Assembly: GCF_003194385.1 (NCBI RefSeq)
Contig: NZ_LAPT01000028.1
Coordinates: 1 to 52,417, forward strand
From: Pokkaliibacter plantistimulans
Lineage (GTDB): Bacteria > Pseudomonadota > Gammaproteobacteria > Pseudomonadales > Balneatricaceae
Length of the DNA stretch: 52,417 bases
Direction: 5' to 3'
Shown here: positions 8,573-18,380 of the stretch, piece after piece
Layout of the letters: each line of letters opens with the position of its first letter
Numbering within the stretch: the first letter of the stretch is position 1
The notes under the pieces: generated by a model
The model's input: only the letters and a program-made list of their open reading frames with translations
What the model was told of the DNA's origin: nothing
Databases searched by the model: none
Made by a program: the position numbers and the translations under genes

Positions 8573-9823
8573 TCAGTGGGCTACGCCAGCAGCGCCGTGC
8601 TCGTCGATCAGTGCACCGGAATAGAACCGGTCCATGCTGAACGGTTTGGCCAGCGGGTGCGCTTCACGTTTGGCCAGGGTGGCAGCGAAGACGTTGCCTG
8701 AGCCGGGTGTTGCTTTGAAGCCACCGGTTCCCCATCCACAGTTGAAGAACAGACCTTTTACAGGGGTCGCGGAAATAATAGGGCAGGCATCCGGGCACGT
8801 ATCGACGATCCCCCCCCACTGACGGTTCATGCGCACACGGCTGAACACCGGGAACATTTCAACAATCGCTGACAGCGTATGCTCAATGGTGTTGTAGGAA
8901 CCGCGCTGACCATAGCCGTTATAGCCGTCGATACCGGCACCGATAACCAGGTCGCCCTTGTCAGACTGGCTGACATAACCATGCACATGGTTGGACATCA
9001 CGACGCAGTCAAGCACAGGCTTGATCGGCTCCGATACCAGCGCCTGCAGAGGATGAGACTCCAGCGGCAGACGGAAACCCGCCTGCTGCGCCATCACCCC
9101 GGAGTTACCGGCGGTCACACAACCCACTACCGGTGCAGCGATAAAACCCCGTGTGGTTTCAACGCCCTCAATCACGCCATTGCTCTGGCGGAAACCGATC
9201 ACCTCGGTTTGCTGAATCAGATCAACACCCAGCGCATCGGCACCACGGGCAAAGCCCCAGGCGACCGCATCGTGACGGGCAACCCCGCCGCGACGCTGCA
9301 CGGTGGCGCCCATCACCGGATAACGGGCATTCTTGCCACAGTTCAGTGCCGGAATCTCACGCGCCACCTGATCCTTGTCCAGCATCTCATTAGGGATACC
9401 GTTCAGCAGGTTGGCATGCACCAGCCGCTCACCTTCACGCAGGTCATGCAGGGTATGGCAGAGGTGATACACCCCCCGGGAGGAGAACATCACGTTGTAG
9501 TTGAGGTCCTGTGACAGCCCTTCCCACAACTTCATGGAGTGCTCGTACAGGTGAGCAGCTTCGTCCCACAGATAGTTGGAACGTACGATGGTGGTGTTAC
9601 GTGCCGTGTTGCCACCGCCCAGCCAGCCTTTTTCAATCACTGCGACGTTGGTGATGCCGTGCTCTTTCGCCAGATAATAAGCGGTGGCCAGACCATGACC
9701 GCCACCACCGACGATAATCACATCATATTCTTTCTTCGGCGTCGGATTGCGCCACATCCGCTGCCAGTTTTCATGGTGACTGAGGGCATGTTTGGCCAGC
9801 CCGAACCCGGAAAAACGCTGCAT
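8573..9823 (-). CDS. soxB: Sarcosine oxidase beta subunit
   Basis: 416 residues. It has a DAO-type FAD-binding fold with the dinucleotide motif at about 36-55 ([22 protein letters not shown]) and the C-terminal FAD contact ([16 protein letters not shown]). It carries the sarcosine-oxidising flavin site; the family also binds covalent FMN at the alpha/beta interface. AAGGAG lies before the ATG. It is first of soxBDAG and lies 206 bases behind glyA; the spacer carries a strong nested hairpin that may set the relative expression of glyA and the sox genes. Confidence 0.96.
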   Translation of the reverse strand: MQRFSGFGLAKHALSHHENWQRMWRNPTPKKEYDVIIVGGGGHGLATAYYLAKEHGITNVAVIEKGWLGGGNTARNTTIVRSNYLWDEAAHLYEHSMKLWEGLSQDLNYNVMFSSRGVYHLCHTLHDLREGERLVHANLLNGIPNEMLDKDQVAREIPALNCGKNARYPVMGATVQRRGGVARHDAVAWGFARGADALGVDLIQQTEVIGFRQSNGVIEGVETTRGFIAAPVVGCVTAGNSGVMAQQAGFRLPLESHPLQALVSEPIKPVLDCVVMSNHVHGYVSQSDKGDLVIGAGIDGYNGYGQRGSYNTIEHTLSAIVEMFPVFSRVRMNRQWGGIVDTCPDACPIISATPVKGLFFNCGWGTGGFKATPGSGNVFAATLAKREAHPLAKPFSMDRFYSGALIDEHGAAGVAH

Positions 9824-9944
9824 TGACCAGCACTCCTTGAAACGCTAACTGTCATGCCAGGCTCCCGACCCGACAGGACCACGAAATTACCAGCAGAGCA
9901 TCAGCTCTGCCTTCGATAGACAAGCGCAAAACCCTGCTTTCAGC

Positions 9945-10013
9945 TGCCGGATTCAGTACCAGCAGGTTCAGTAACCAGCGTTACTGAACCTGTCCTACTC
10001 GTCTCTCGGCAGC
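9945..10013 (-). other. Nested stem-loop in the glyA-soxB spacer
   Basis: A 13-bp perfect stem with a four-base loop (9963-9975 with 9980-9992; CAGGTTCAGTAAC and its complement) is flanked by a second complementary pair GCTGCCG (9945-9951) and CGGCAGC (10007-10013), so the whole can fold as a two-storey hairpin. No T run follows on either strand, so it is not a standard terminator. Possible roles are RNA processing, partial attenuation or protection of the glyA 3' end. Confidence 0.55.
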
Positions 10014-10029
10014 AGCGGAGAGTAACGCC

Positions 10030-11286
10030 TTATCTGCGATAGACGGGGTAATCTGCACAGATCCCCGCTACCTTTTCGCGTACCTGAGCTTCCACATCGG
10101 CATTGCCCAGGTTATCCAGCACATCGCAGATCCAGCCTGCCAGTGCTGCACATTGCACCGTACCCAAACCACGGCTGGTAACCGCAGGCGTACCGATACG
10201 CAGGCCTGAAGTCACAAAGGGGCTTTGTGGATCGTTGGGTACAGCGTTCTTGTTCACAGTGATATGCGAACGGCCCAGTGCCGCATCCGCATCCTTACCG
10301 GTGATACCCTGCTTGATCAGACTGAGCAGGAACAGGTGGTCGTCAGTACCACCGGACACCACGTCGTATCCACGCTGGATAAAGACTTCAGCCATGGCAC
10401 GGGCATTATCCAGAACACGCTGCTGATACTCTTTGAACTCAGGCTCCAGTGCCTCTTTGAATGCGACGGCCTTGGCCGCGATCACATGCATCAGCGGACC
10501 ACCCTGGCCACCGGGGAACACCGCGGAGTTCAGTTTCTTTTCCAGCTCTTCATTGCGACGCGCCAGAATCAGGCCGCCACGTGGGCCACGCAGTGTCTTG
10601 TGCGTAGTGGTCGTTACAACATCAGCATAAGGCATGGGGTTGGGGTACAAACCAGCCGCTACCAGACCAGCCACGTGAGCCATATCGACGAAGAAATAGG
10701 CACCGACCTTGTCGGCGATGTCACGGAAACGCGCCCAGTCAACCACACGGGAATAAGCAGAGAAGCCAGCCAGAATCATCTTCGGCTTGTGCTCAAGCGC
10801 CAGACGCTCGACTTCGTCGTAGTCGATTTCGCCGGTTTCGGGATTCAGTCCGTACTGCACAGCGTTGTACAGCTTGCCGGAGAAGCTGACCTTGGCACCG
10901 TGAGTCAGGTGGCCACCATGGGCAAGGCTCATCCCCAGAACGGTATCACCCGCGTTCAGCAGCGCCATATATACAGCCGCGTTAGCCTGAGAGCCGGAGT
11001 GAGGCTGGACGTTGGCGTAGTCGGCGCCAAACAGCTGGCAGGCACGCTCAATCGCCAGACTTTCAACCACGTCAACATACTCGCAGCCACCGTAGTAGCG
11101 CTTGCCTGGATAGCCTTCCGCATACTTGTTGGTCAGCTGAGAGCCCTGAGCTTCCATAACGTAAGGGCTGGTGTAGTTTTCAGAGGCAATCAGCTCCAGA
11201 TGGTCTTCCTGACGCTGTACTTCTGCCTGCATGGCTTGCCAAAGCGCGACATCGTATCCTGCAAGTTTGTTTTCATAGCTAAACAT
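10030..11286 (-). CDS. glyA: Serine hydroxymethyltransferase
   Basis: 418 residues from ATG 11286, matching E. coli GlyA (417); a longer in-frame extension back to 11370 has no family support. Motifs: [11 protein letters not shown] near 30-40, [18 protein letters not shown] at 55-72, [33 protein letters not shown], and [15 protein letters not shown] with the PLP lysine K230. It interconverts serine and glycine with methylene-THF. Lying upstream of soxBDAG in the same direction, it can turn the glycine and methylene-THF made by sarcosine oxidase into serine. No glycine riboswitch was seen before it. Confidence 0.97.
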   Translation of the reverse strand: MFSYENKLAGYDVALWQAMQAEVQRQEDHLELIASENYTSPYVMEAQGSQLTNKYAEGYPGKRYYGGCEYVDVVESLAIERACQLFGADYANVQPHSGSQANAAVYMALLNAGDTVLGMSLAHGGHLTHGAKVSFSGKLYNAVQYGLNPETGEIDYDEVERLALEHKPKMILAGFSAYSRVVDWARFRDIADKVGAYFFVDMAHVAGLVAAGLYPNPMPYADVVTTTTHKTLRGPRGGLILARRNEELEKKLNSAVFPGGQGGPLMHVIAAKAVAFKEALEPEFKEYQQRVLDNARAMAEVFIQRGYDVVSGGTDDHLFLLSLIKQGITGKDADAALGRSHITVNKNAVPNDPQSPFVTSGLRIGTPAVTSRGLGTVQCAALAGWICDVLDNLGNADVEAQVREKVAGICADYPVYRR

Positions 11287-11689
11287 GGCGTTCTCTCTAG
11301 GCGGGCAATCACCCGCAGTCAGCCGCACTTCCCGTGATCTTATGCACTTTGGCAAACCCAGATGACACAAGGGCTGTAGCGGTAATTAGGCTTTTGTTTG
11401 GCTTCACCGCAGCGCGCGTTCTACGGTAAGTGTTGAAGTGATCATATCGGGGCAGCCCTGGGGGAAGATGTTTATAAGCGTCGCAACAGGGTGCTTTTGC
11501 GACATTTTTCTTGAACAACAAATACGGCGCGGCCTGTAGCCTGGTGCCGCAGCGAAACCCGCTGCTGCTCTCGCCTGAATCTGCCACCTCACTCAGGGAT
11601 TAGACTGTTGTCAAAGACCTGCTGGTCGGTGGTTCACAAGCCCGGTGGAATTGACTAGGATGGTCCGGCATTGCTCAAGCAATGCATCT
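11287..11689. other. Divergent control region between glyA and the ribB riboswitch
   Basis: About 400 bases without a gene. It should hold the leftward glyA promoter and the rightward ribB promoter; a TTGACT at 11651-11656 has no clear -10 partner. A 7-bp hairpin GCATTGC-TCAA-GCAATGC lies at 11668-11685, right before the FMN riboswitch. Small open frames here on the minus strand look spurious. Confidence 0.45.
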
Positions 11690-11870
11690 TATTCTCAGGG
11701 CGGGGTGTAATTCCCCACCGGCGGTATGTTGTCCCATCTGCAATAAGGCAGATAGCAACGAGCCCGCGAGCGCTCAGTCTGCCTTACCTTTGTGGAGGTC
11801 GTCGGACGGAGGTCAGCAGATCTGGTGAGAGGCCAGAGCCGACGGTAATAGTCCGGATGGAAGAGGATAA
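11690..11870 (+). promoter_or_regulatory. FMN riboswitch (RFN element)
   Basis: The conserved RFN blocks are present in order: CTCAGGGCGGGGTG and TTCCCCACCGGCGGT at 11694-11725, AGCCCGCGAGCG near 11760, GTCAGCAGATCTGGTGAGAG and CCAGAGCCGACGGT near 11813-11846, and AGTCCGGATGGAAGAG at the end. It lies about 185 bases before the ribB ATG. The region after it can form further hairpins (for example ATCTGC-TGAAC-GCAGAT near 11885), the likely expression platform. FMN binding should reduce ribB expression. Confidence 0.95.
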
Positions 11871-12055
11871 GGGCCAGCCATACGATCTGCTGAACGCAGA
11901 TTGGTTATGCACGTCCTGCATCAGGCTGATGTCAGAGCGTGCCTGTCCGCCAGCACGATCATTGATCAGTGCAGACGAACAGCGCATGTCACTGATAAGG
12001 CCGAATGCGTCCGTTTCCTTTAGCCCTGATTCTGGTAGCCAATGGAGCTATTACC

Positions 12056-12730
12056 ATGAATCAGTCTGATATCACCGCTGCAACATCCTTACTGGCCGAA
12101 TTCGGCTCTCCTATTGAACGCGTTGAACAGGCCATTGCTGCGCTTCAGCAAGGGCAAGGCGTACTCGTCGTCGATGATGAAGATCGTGAAAACGAAGGCG
12201 ATCTGATTTATTCAGCCGAACACCTGACCCCTCAGCAAATGGCACTGATGATCCGAGAGTGCAGCGGTATCGTCTGCCTGTGTCTGAGCGATGAGCGCAT
12301 CCGCCAGCTTAACCTTCCCCCCATGGTGGAAGACAACAATAGCAAGAACCAGACCGCCTTCACCGTCAGTATCGAAGCGCGCGAGGGTGTCACCACCGGT
12401 GTGTCTGCCGCTGATCGTGTCACCACGGTCAAGACGGCCATTGCCGCCCATGCCCGTCCGGAACATCTGGCTCGTCCTGGCCATGTGTTCCCGCTACGAG
12501 CGCAACCCGGCGGCGTACTGACCCGTCGTGGCCATACCGAAGGCACTATTGATCTGATGAAACTGGCTGGTCTGCAACCAGCGGGCGTCCTGTGCGAAGT
12601 CGCCAATGAGGATGGCAGCATGGCCCGCTTGCCGGAAATTATCCGCTTTGGCAAAAAGCATGGCATGCCTGTGCTGACCATTGAAGATATCGTTCAGTAT
12701 CGCCTTGCCTGCCTGGAGCAGGTTTCCTGA
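12056..12730 (+). CDS. ribB: 3,4-dihydroxy-2-butanone-4-phosphate synthase
   Basis: 224 residues from ATG 12056 (TGGAG before it), close to E. coli RibB (217). Motifs: [20 protein letters not shown] (acidic metal-binding loop), [59 protein letters not shown] and the C-terminal [11 protein letters not shown]. It converts ribulose 5-phosphate to DHBP plus formate in riboflavin synthesis. It is a stand-alone RibB with no GTP cyclohydrolase II half. It is alone behind the FMN riboswitch, the usual arrangement in gammaproteobacteria. Confidence 0.97.
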   Translation: MNQSDITAATSLLAEFGSPIERVEQAIAALQQGQGVLVVDDEDRENEGDLIYSAEHLTPQQMALMIRECSGIVCLCLSDERIRQLNLPPMVEDNNSKNQTAFTVSIEAREGVTTGVSAADRVTTVKTAIAAHARPEHLARPGHVFPLRAQPGGVLTRRGHTEGTIDLMKLAGLQPAGVLCEVANEDGSMARLPEIIRFGKKHGMPVLTIEDIVQYRLACLEQVS

Positions 12731-12754
12731 TCCGCTCTGCCTTAACGCGATAAA

Positions 12755-12789
12755 CACTGTCTGGAGTAGCTGCATTGCTCCAGACAGTG
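12755..12789 (+). other. Strong stem-loop after ribB
   Basis: A 12-bp perfect stem (CACTGTCTGGAG at 12755-12766, complement at 12778-12789) lies 24 bases after the ribB stop. It has no T run, so if it ends transcription it is a weak or Rho-assisted site. Confidence 0.5.
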
Positions 12790-13023
12790 CATCGGCCATC
12801 CGTCGTTGCAGATTGCGTCTTATTAGCACTGGCTGTCTTATTGCAAAACGGCTACCTTCCTATCAAGAGAACACAAGATTCACGTTGCAGGAATAGCAAC
12901 CGCTGCGCTGACCCCATACCCAGGATGATCGACTGGTGCTTGGCCCGTTTACCTTAAGGATGGTGGGCCGGATTCGAATCCTGATGGCAGACGTCAGCAC
13001 ACAAGGAGTGGAGCTTCTGAACC

Positions 13024-13950
13024 ATGATTTTTTACGACCTGATAGGGGATATCCACGGCCATGCTCATGCCCTGAAGGCGCTGTTGAAGTGCCTTGGCTA
13101 TACCCGCAATCGCGGTGTGTGGCAGCAGCCCGGCCGGCAGGTCATCTTCCTCGGTGACCTTATTGATCGCGGCCCGCAGCAACGCGAAGTGCTGCGTATT
13201 GTGCGCAGTATGATTGATGAGGGCCACGCCCTCGCTGTCATGGGCAATCACGAGTTCAATGCGCTGGCATATGCCACCCCCGACCCTGAACATCCCGGTG
13301 AGCACCTGCGCCGCCATACGGTGAAGAACCGCCATCAGCATCATGCCTTTCTGAGTCAGCTACGCGAAGGTTCCGCAGCTTACAAGGATGCCATCAACTG
13401 GTTCTGGCAATTGCCGCTCTATCTCGATCTGCAGGGCCTGCGCGTGATTCACGCCTGCTGGCATCCGGAGCATATTAATGTCATGGAGCAGCTGACCCGT
13501 GGCAGTGCGCGCCTTACCCCGGAGCTCCTGATTCAGGCCAGCCGCAGCGACAGCCCGGTGTATGAGGCAGTAGAAACGCTGCTCAAGGGGCTGGAAATGG
13601 ACTTGCCTGAAGGCTCACAGTATCTCGACAAGGACGGCAACCCTCGTACCCAGTTACGAGTACGCTGGTGGGATCAGCAGGCACTGACCTACCGCCAGCT
13701 GGCACTGATCAGCGATCACAAGCGCCACTTGATTCCGAATGACCCGGTCGCACCTGATTTTCTGCCAGGCTATGACCAATGTAAGCCGGTATTTTTCGGC
13801 CATTACTGGATGACGGGCCGACCAGTTCCCCTGAATGACCACATTGCCTGCCTCGACTACAGCGTGGCCGCACGACATGGTGGCAAGCTGTGCGCTTATC
13901 GCTGGGAAGGGGAAAAGTATCTCAAGGAACGCAACTTTATCTGGGTGTGA
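13024..13950 (+). CDS. PP2A-like metallophosphoesterase
   Basis: 308 residues. It has the full metallophosphatase motif series: GDIHGH (8-13), GDLIDRG (44-50), GNHE (74-77), a His in VIHACWHPE and GHYW later, which place two metals in the active site. The closest functional classes are bacterial PPP-type protein phosphatases and diadenosine tetraphosphatase-like enzymes; the substrate cannot be told from sequence. It has no signal peptide, so it is cytosolic. AAGGAG lies in the leader. It ends in a shared terminator with the convergent aldehyde dehydrogenase gene. Confidence 0.85.
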   Translation: MIFYDLIGDIHGHAHALKALLKCLGYTRNRGVWQQPGRQVIFLGDLIDRGPQQREVLRIVRSMIDEGHALAVMGNHEFNALAYATPDPEHPGEHLRRHTVKNRHQHHAFLSQLREGSAAYKDAINWFWQLPLYLDLQGLRVIHACWHPEHINVMEQLTRGSARLTPELLIQASRSDSPVYEAVETLLKGLEMDLPEGSQYLDKDGNPRTQLRVRWWDQQALTYRQLALISDHKRHLIPNDPVAPDFLPGYDQCKPVFFGHYWMTGRPVPLNDHIACLDYSVAARHGGKLCAYRWEGEKYLKERNFIWV

Positions 13951-13978
13951 TCTGACAGACTGACCCCACGCCAAATGC

Positions 13979-14012
13979 AAAGGGCGCCACGGTGAATAAC
14001 CGGGCGCCCTTT
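13979..14012. terminator. Bidirectional intrinsic terminator
   Basis: A 10-bp stem AAAGGGCGCC (13979-13988) pairs with GGCGCCCTTT (14003-14012), with T-rich sequence after it on the plus strand. It separates the convergent phosphoesterase and aldehyde dehydrogenase genes. Confidence 0.75.
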
Positions 14013-14044
14013 GTTGTTACAGCAACGACTGTTGGTTATCGCAC

Positions 14045-15589
14045 TTACTCGAACACGATGCCCTGAGCCAGCGGCAGCTCACCACCATAGTTGATGGTAT
14101 TGGTGGTACGGCGCATGTAGTTTTTCCACGCATCCGAACCTGACTCACGGCCACCGCCGGTTTCTTTCTCACCACCGAACGCACCACCGATCTCCGCACC
14201 GGAGGTACCGATATTGACGTTAGCAATACCGCAGTCAGAACCTGCCGCTGACATAAACAGCTCAGCTTCACGCATGCTTTCGGTAAAGATGGCGGATGAC
14301 AGACCTTGTGGCACTTCGTTGTTGATTTCGATGGCCTCTTCTACCGAAGAGTAGGTCAGCACATACAGAATGGGCGCGAAGGTTTCTTCGTGGACGACAG
14401 GCGCATCGTGAGCGATACGGACAATGGCCGGACGTACATAGAAACCGCCAGCAGGTACGTTCTGCTCAATACGCTCACCACCGTAGATCACTTCGCCACC
14501 CTGAGCCCTAGCCGCCGCCAGTGCATGCTGCATACGGTTGAAGCTGCTTTCGTCAATCAACGGCCCAATCAGGGTGCCCTGCACCGAAGGATCGCCAATA
14601 CGCAGACTGGGGTAGGACTTCAGCAAACGTGCCACCAAGTCTTCCACAATGCTTTCATGAGCAATCAGACGACGCAGTGTAGTGCAACGCTGACCAGCCG
14701 TACCTACTGCCGAGAACACGATGGCACGCTGAGCCAGATCCAGGTCAGCCGTGGGGCTGACGATCATGGCATTGTTGCCTCCCAGCTCCAGCAGAGAGCG
14801 GCCCAGACGGGCTCCGACGGTTTGCGCCACGCTGCGGCCCATAGCGGTTGAGCCGGTCGCCGATACCAGTGGGAAACGCTTGTCTTCACAGATGGCCTGA
14901 CCCAGATCACGACCACCAATGATCACCTGCGACAGTGCTTTGGGCATTTCAGGCATGGTTGCCAGTGCTTTGTCGACGATCATCTGGCAGGCAAGCGCAC
15001 ACAGCGGCGTCTTTTCAGAGGGCTTCCACACAATGGGGTCGCCGCAGACAAATGCCAGCATGGCATTCCAGCTCCACACCGCCATGGGGAAGTTGAAGGC
15101 GCTGATGACCGCTACCGGGCCCAACGGCTGCCACTGCTCCATCATCCGGTGGCCAGGGCGTTCGGAAACAATGCTCAGACCGTGCAACTGACGTGACAAA
15201 CCAACGGCGAAGTCACACACATCAATCCATTCCTGAACTTCACCCAATGCTTCCTGAGTGATCTTGCCAGACTCAAGCGTGATCACCGCCGCCAGCGCCT
15301 CTTTGTATTCGCGCGCCAGATTACCAATGCGGCGAACCAGTTCACCACGCTTGGGCGCAGGAATGGTACGCAGCACACGGAATGCCTCACTGGCATCAGC
15401 CACGACCTGCTCCAGCTGTTCAGTGCTGGCATTACGCAGCTGAGCCACCGTCTCGCCATTGATGGGAGAGGCAACGCTGAACACTTCCCCCTCACCCTGG
15501 GCATGACCATTTGCACTCGCAACGCTGGCGAATACACCATTGGACTTCAGTGCGTCCATTCCCAGTGTGGAAAGAAAAGACAGATTCAT
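14045..15589 (-). CDS. amaB: ALDH7-family aldehyde dehydrogenase, probable aminoadipate semialdehyde / piperideine-6-carboxylate dehydrogenase
   Basis: 514 residues. Catalytic Glu268 is in LLELGGNNA and the nucleophile Cys302 in GTAGQRCTTLRRL, the form typical of the ALDH7A1/AmaB branch; NFPMAVW (N166) is also present. That branch oxidises L-2-aminoadipate 6-semialdehyde (from piperideine-6-carboxylate) to aminoadipate with NAD+ in lysine degradation. It is divergent from a LysR-type gene 208 bases away, which fits substrate-induced control. The symbol is given by family resemblance; other aliphatic semialdehydes are possible substrates. Its neighbours do not include other lysine-degradation genes. 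Confidence 0.82.
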   Translation of the reverse strand: MNLSFLSTLGMDALKSNGVFASVASANGHAQGEGEVFSVASPINGETVAQLRNASTEQLEQVVADASEAFRVLRTIPAPKRGELVRRIGNLAREYKEALAAVITLESGKITQEALGEVQEWIDVCDFAVGLSRQLHGLSIVSERPGHRMMEQWQPLGPVAVISAFNFPMAVWSWNAMLAFVCGDPIVWKPSEKTPLCALACQMIVDKALATMPEMPKALSQVIIGGRDLGQAICEDKRFPLVSATGSTAMGRSVAQTVGARLGRSLLELGGNNAMIVSPTADLDLAQRAIVFSAVGTAGQRCTTLRRLIAHESIVEDLVARLLKSYPSLRIGDPSVQGTLIGPLIDESSFNRMQHALAAARAQGGEVIYGGERIEQNVPAGGFYVRPAIVRIAHDAPVVHEETFAPILYVLTYSSVEEAIEINNEVPQGLSSAIFTESMREAELFMSAAGSDCGIANVNIGTSGAEIGGAFGGEKETGGGRESGSDAWKNYMRRTTNTINYGGELPLAQGIVFE

Positions 15590-15797
15590 TGGGCTCCCCC
15601 TGGCTGCCGCAGCAGGCTGTTAGCAACATATCAACGTGGGCTGGTGAGCATCAAAGGAATAAATAGTCACCAGTACTTATGGCTGACAAGCATAGGAACA
15701 GCAGAGCAATAGGTAAAATAGCGATTTTCTGAATGGGCTAAAGGTGTAGACTATAGCCAACCTCGCCTGCGACATATCGATCAACGGAAGCCCTGTC

Positions 15798-16631
15798 ATG
15801 GATCTCCGCGCCCTGCGTTATTTTCAAGCCGTCTATGAAGAACTGAGCCTGAGTGCGGCAGCCAAACGCTGCTTTGTCGCCCAGCCGTCCATCTCTGCCG
15901 CTGTCCAGCAGCTGGAAAGCGAGCTCGATACCGCCTTGTTCATCCGCAACAGCAAGGGGGTCACTCCCACCCCGGCAGGAGAAAAACTCTATCCGCTGGC
16001 CTGCAAGGTGCTGGACGAAGTGGTCGATATCAAGCGCCAGTTCAAGGAACCCTCTGCTCCCCTGCCCTTGCGTATCGGTCTGATGCCCTTCCTGTCCGGA
16101 CCACGTCTGGGTTTTCTGCTAAAAGAGCTGGCCAGTCAGGTACCCGAGCTGGAAGTCACTCTTGTGACAGAAGATCAGCCGGCGGATGCCCGTATTATCG
16201 CCAGCAATCAGGTTGGCCCCAATGAGGTATTCCATAAGCTGTGGAATGACCACTATGTGCTGGCCCTGCCTGCCGAGCATCCGCTGACACGCCTGACCAA
16301 ACTGAACCTAGAACATCTGGAGGGAGTGCCCTTTATCAGCCGCAGCTTTTGCGACGTGCTGGATGCATGGCACTTTGCTCTGGAAAAACGCGATGTACAG
16401 CTGCTGGTCAAAGCGCGGGTCCATACTGAGGAATACGCATTGGATCTGGTGGCGGCGGGTATGGGCGTGTCCCTTGTCCCTGTCAGTTCGGTTGAAGGCA
16501 GAACCCAGATTGCCACCCGGGAAGTCAGCGGGATTGATATGGCCAGAGTGGTGGGATTGGCCTACACCAAAGACAGATCACTGCCAGAAGCCCTGATGCA
16601 TGCGATTGAGCAGGTCAAAAAGCAGTTTTAG
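15798..16631 (+). CDS. LysR-family transcriptional regulator
   Basis: 277 residues. The winged helix-turn-helix is at the N-terminus (LRALRYFQAVYEELSLSAAAKRCFVAQPSISAAVQQLE, 3-41), followed by LFIRNSKGVTPTPAGEKL; the effector domain starts near 90 (LPLRIGLMPFLSGPRLGFLL). It is slightly short for the family (about 300) because the second effector lobe is compact. It is divergent from the ALDH7 gene and most likely controls it, perhaps in response to a lysine breakdown product. The 208-base spacer 15590-15797 should hold both promoters; I cannot fix the operator. Confidence 0.9.
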   Translation: MDLRALRYFQAVYEELSLSAAAKRCFVAQPSISAAVQQLESELDTALFIRNSKGVTPTPAGEKLYPLACKVLDEVVDIKRQFKEPSAPLPLRIGLMPFLSGPRLGFLLKELASQVPELEVTLVTEDQPADARIIASNQVGPNEVFHKLWNDHYVLALPAEHPLTRLTKLNLEHLEGVPFISRSFCDVLDAWHFALEKRDVQLLVKARVHTEEYALDLVAAGMGVSLVPVSSVEGRTQIATREVSGIDMARVVGLAYTKDRSLPEALMHAIEQVKKQF

Positions 16632-16667
16632 CTGCACAGCTCAGTGGACCGTCAATAAGGTGAAGGC

Positions 16668-17900
16668 TTATATGCCGTAAGCAATATCAGGCAGCGTGCA
16701 GGACTGATCCAGAACAGCAGCATGAAGATCACAGCACAGCACCAGGAAGCGACCTGACTCCGCATTGAAAGCACAGGATAACGTCAGGCACATGCTGCCA
16801 TCCGACACCGACAGATAAGGATCAGATACCTGTACCTGTCCCGGCTGCGCAATGGCGGACTTGAAGTAATGACGTCGACTCCAGCTGGCGCCCAAGGCAT
16901 CCTGCATCGGGCGAAAACGTCCGTCATCCGTGGATTGCCGGGCCGCCATATTATGACTGAGCTGGTAACCGTCCTGATCAAGCAGATAGCAACGCTGCAC
17001 CCCCGGCAGGCGCAGAATGGCCTCGCTGGCACTGTGCATAGGTGTGCCACCACGGCTCAGTGACACCAGTTCCGTAAATTGGCTGGTATAGCGCTCCAAC
17101 TGCTGGCGTTGCAGACGCTGATTACGCTGGCTGCGTCGCGCACAGATGGCCAGCTGGGCATTGAGCTTGCGGCGCCCCTCTGCCAGCCCCACGCGGGGAT
17201 CAGCTGCGGGGTAAGCCAGACCGAAGCCCTGTACCATGTCAGCACCGGAATCAAACACCAGATGCAGGTCGTCCAGGGTTTCAACTCCTTCCATCACCGC
17301 CAGCGCGCCGGAACCATGAATCAGCTGAATGAGTTTGCCCAGCACATGCCGTGTGCGCGTCTGCTCTCTGGCCTGAACCAGCAAGGAACGGTCCAGTTTG
17401 ACGATATCAGGCTGTAGTCGCCAGATGCGGTCAAAGTTGGAGTGGCCGGCACCAAAATCATCAATAGCAACCAGTGCCCCCCGGGTCCGATACTCCCTGA
17501 CCTGCTCTTCGAGCAACAGCGGATCGTTGCTGGCATGCTCGATGATCTCCATTACCATGCGCTGTGGCGCCAGACCCAGCTGATTCAGGGTGTTCCAGAA
17601 TAGCTGTTGATCGGGATAGGCCAGCGCGGAAGGTGGGCAGACATTGATAAACAACCACTGTTCGGGGAGCAGCAGTTCCGCATAGTTACGCAGATGCAGG
17701 GCCTGGCAGTGCTGGTCAAGTAACGCTTCTTCATCGCGAGCACGAGCCATGGCGAACAGTTCGAGAGGCGAACAGGGTAAATTGCCATCCTGAGTGCGGA
17801 TAAGTGCTTCCAGACCAACACAACGGCGATGAGCCAGCGAATAGATAGGCTGAAAGTGACTGCGCAGCTCAAAGTTGTGATATTGCCAAGTGTTATTCAT
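16668..17900 (-). CDS. EAL-domain cyclic-di-GMP phosphodiesterase with a C-terminal Cache/PDC-like region
   Basis: 410 residues. The EAL domain occupies about 12-250 and keeps the catalytic set: EAL at 31-33 (GLEALIR), N86 in FINVCP, E118/E121 in MEIIEH, DDFG at 147-150, K167 in VKLD and E203 in MEGVET. It should therefore hydrolyse c-di-GMP. The C-terminal part (about 285-400; GVQRCYLLDQDGYQLS, WSRRHYFKSAIAQPGQVQVSDPYLS) resembles a single Cache/PDC sensor fold. No signal peptide or membrane helix is seen, so both parts would be cytosolic and the sensor lies after the enzyme. It converges on the LysR gene. Confidence 0.88.
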   Translation of the reverse strand: MNNTWQYHNFELRSHFQPIYSLAHRRCVGLEALIRTQDGNLPCSPLELFAMARARDEEALLDQHCQALHLRNYAELLLPEQWLFINVCPPSALAYPDQQLFWNTLNQLGLAPQRMVMEIIEHASNDPLLLEEQVREYRTRGALVAIDDFGAGHSNFDRIWRLQPDIVKLDRSLLVQAREQTRTRHVLGKLIQLIHGSGALAVMEGVETLDDLHLVFDSGADMVQGFGLAYPAADPRVGLAEGRRKLNAQLAICARRSQRNQRLQRQQLERYTSQFTELVSLSRGGTPMHSASEAILRLPGVQRCYLLDQDGYQLSHNMAARQSTDDGRFRPMQDALGASWSRRHYFKSAIAQPGQVQVSDPYLSVSDGSMCLTLSCAFNAESGRFLVLCCDLHAAVLDQSCTLPDIAYGI

Positions 17901-18380
17901 TGCGTGTTTGCCAATTCGGGTGAGCCCCGGCTAATCAATACGTGGTAACTGCACACTAAGCCAACACCAGATCCCCGGGCACGGAGGAGCTTGTCACTTG
18001 TTGGCCTGTCCAGATATAACCATCTGCCACCCTTTATCCACGATTTTGCATGCAATCCCAAGGCCATGAAAGGCTTGCCGTTCTCCGGGCGTTCCTGCTG
18101 GACAGGCATCCATATCACCCGCCTGCAGGCTTATTGACTCACCGTCAGCCATGTACAGTACCTTTCGATACAGAAACAGCCGATCATCAGTATGTAATAT
18201 CTGCATCAGATTGGCGCACGCCTCCGGGCGAATGACCAAAATACGACAGACAACGCATGACGCACAACAACCAGCCTCCCCCGTTTGGCTGTGACACCAG
18301 AAGCTTTTTGCTAAACTATCGGACCTTGCTGGTCGACAGGCTGGCGAACAGAAAGCCACTTTGCAGAAGCGGACCACGAC
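17901..18380. other. Gene-free stretch between the EAL gene and gmhA
   Basis: About 480 bases. It should contain the promoters of both divergent genes. A candidate extended -10 for gmhA (TGCTAAACT, hexamer 18312-18317) lies about 64 bases before its ATG without a good -35. A 127-codon minus-strand open frame (17994-18377) is Cys-rich, has no recognisable similarity and covers the promoter region; I do not count it as a gene. Confidence 0.4.

Noticed and set aside
10225-11337. 370-codon plus-strand frame over glyA
   Set aside because: Antisense shadow of glyA, with no family motif.
9824-11689. Glycine or SAH riboswitch before glyA or soxB
   Set aside because: Searched both leaders by eye; GC-rich hairpins are present but the conserved glycine-aptamer and SAH-aptamer blocks are not.
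12970-12981. GGATTCGAATCC looks like a tRNA T-arm
   Set aside because: It is a plain 12-base palindrome; the 53-61 pair would be A-C and no acceptor, D or anticodon arms fit around it.
17994-18377. 127-codon minus-strand open frame before gmhA
   Set aside because: Cys-rich, no family pattern, covers the gmhA promoter region.
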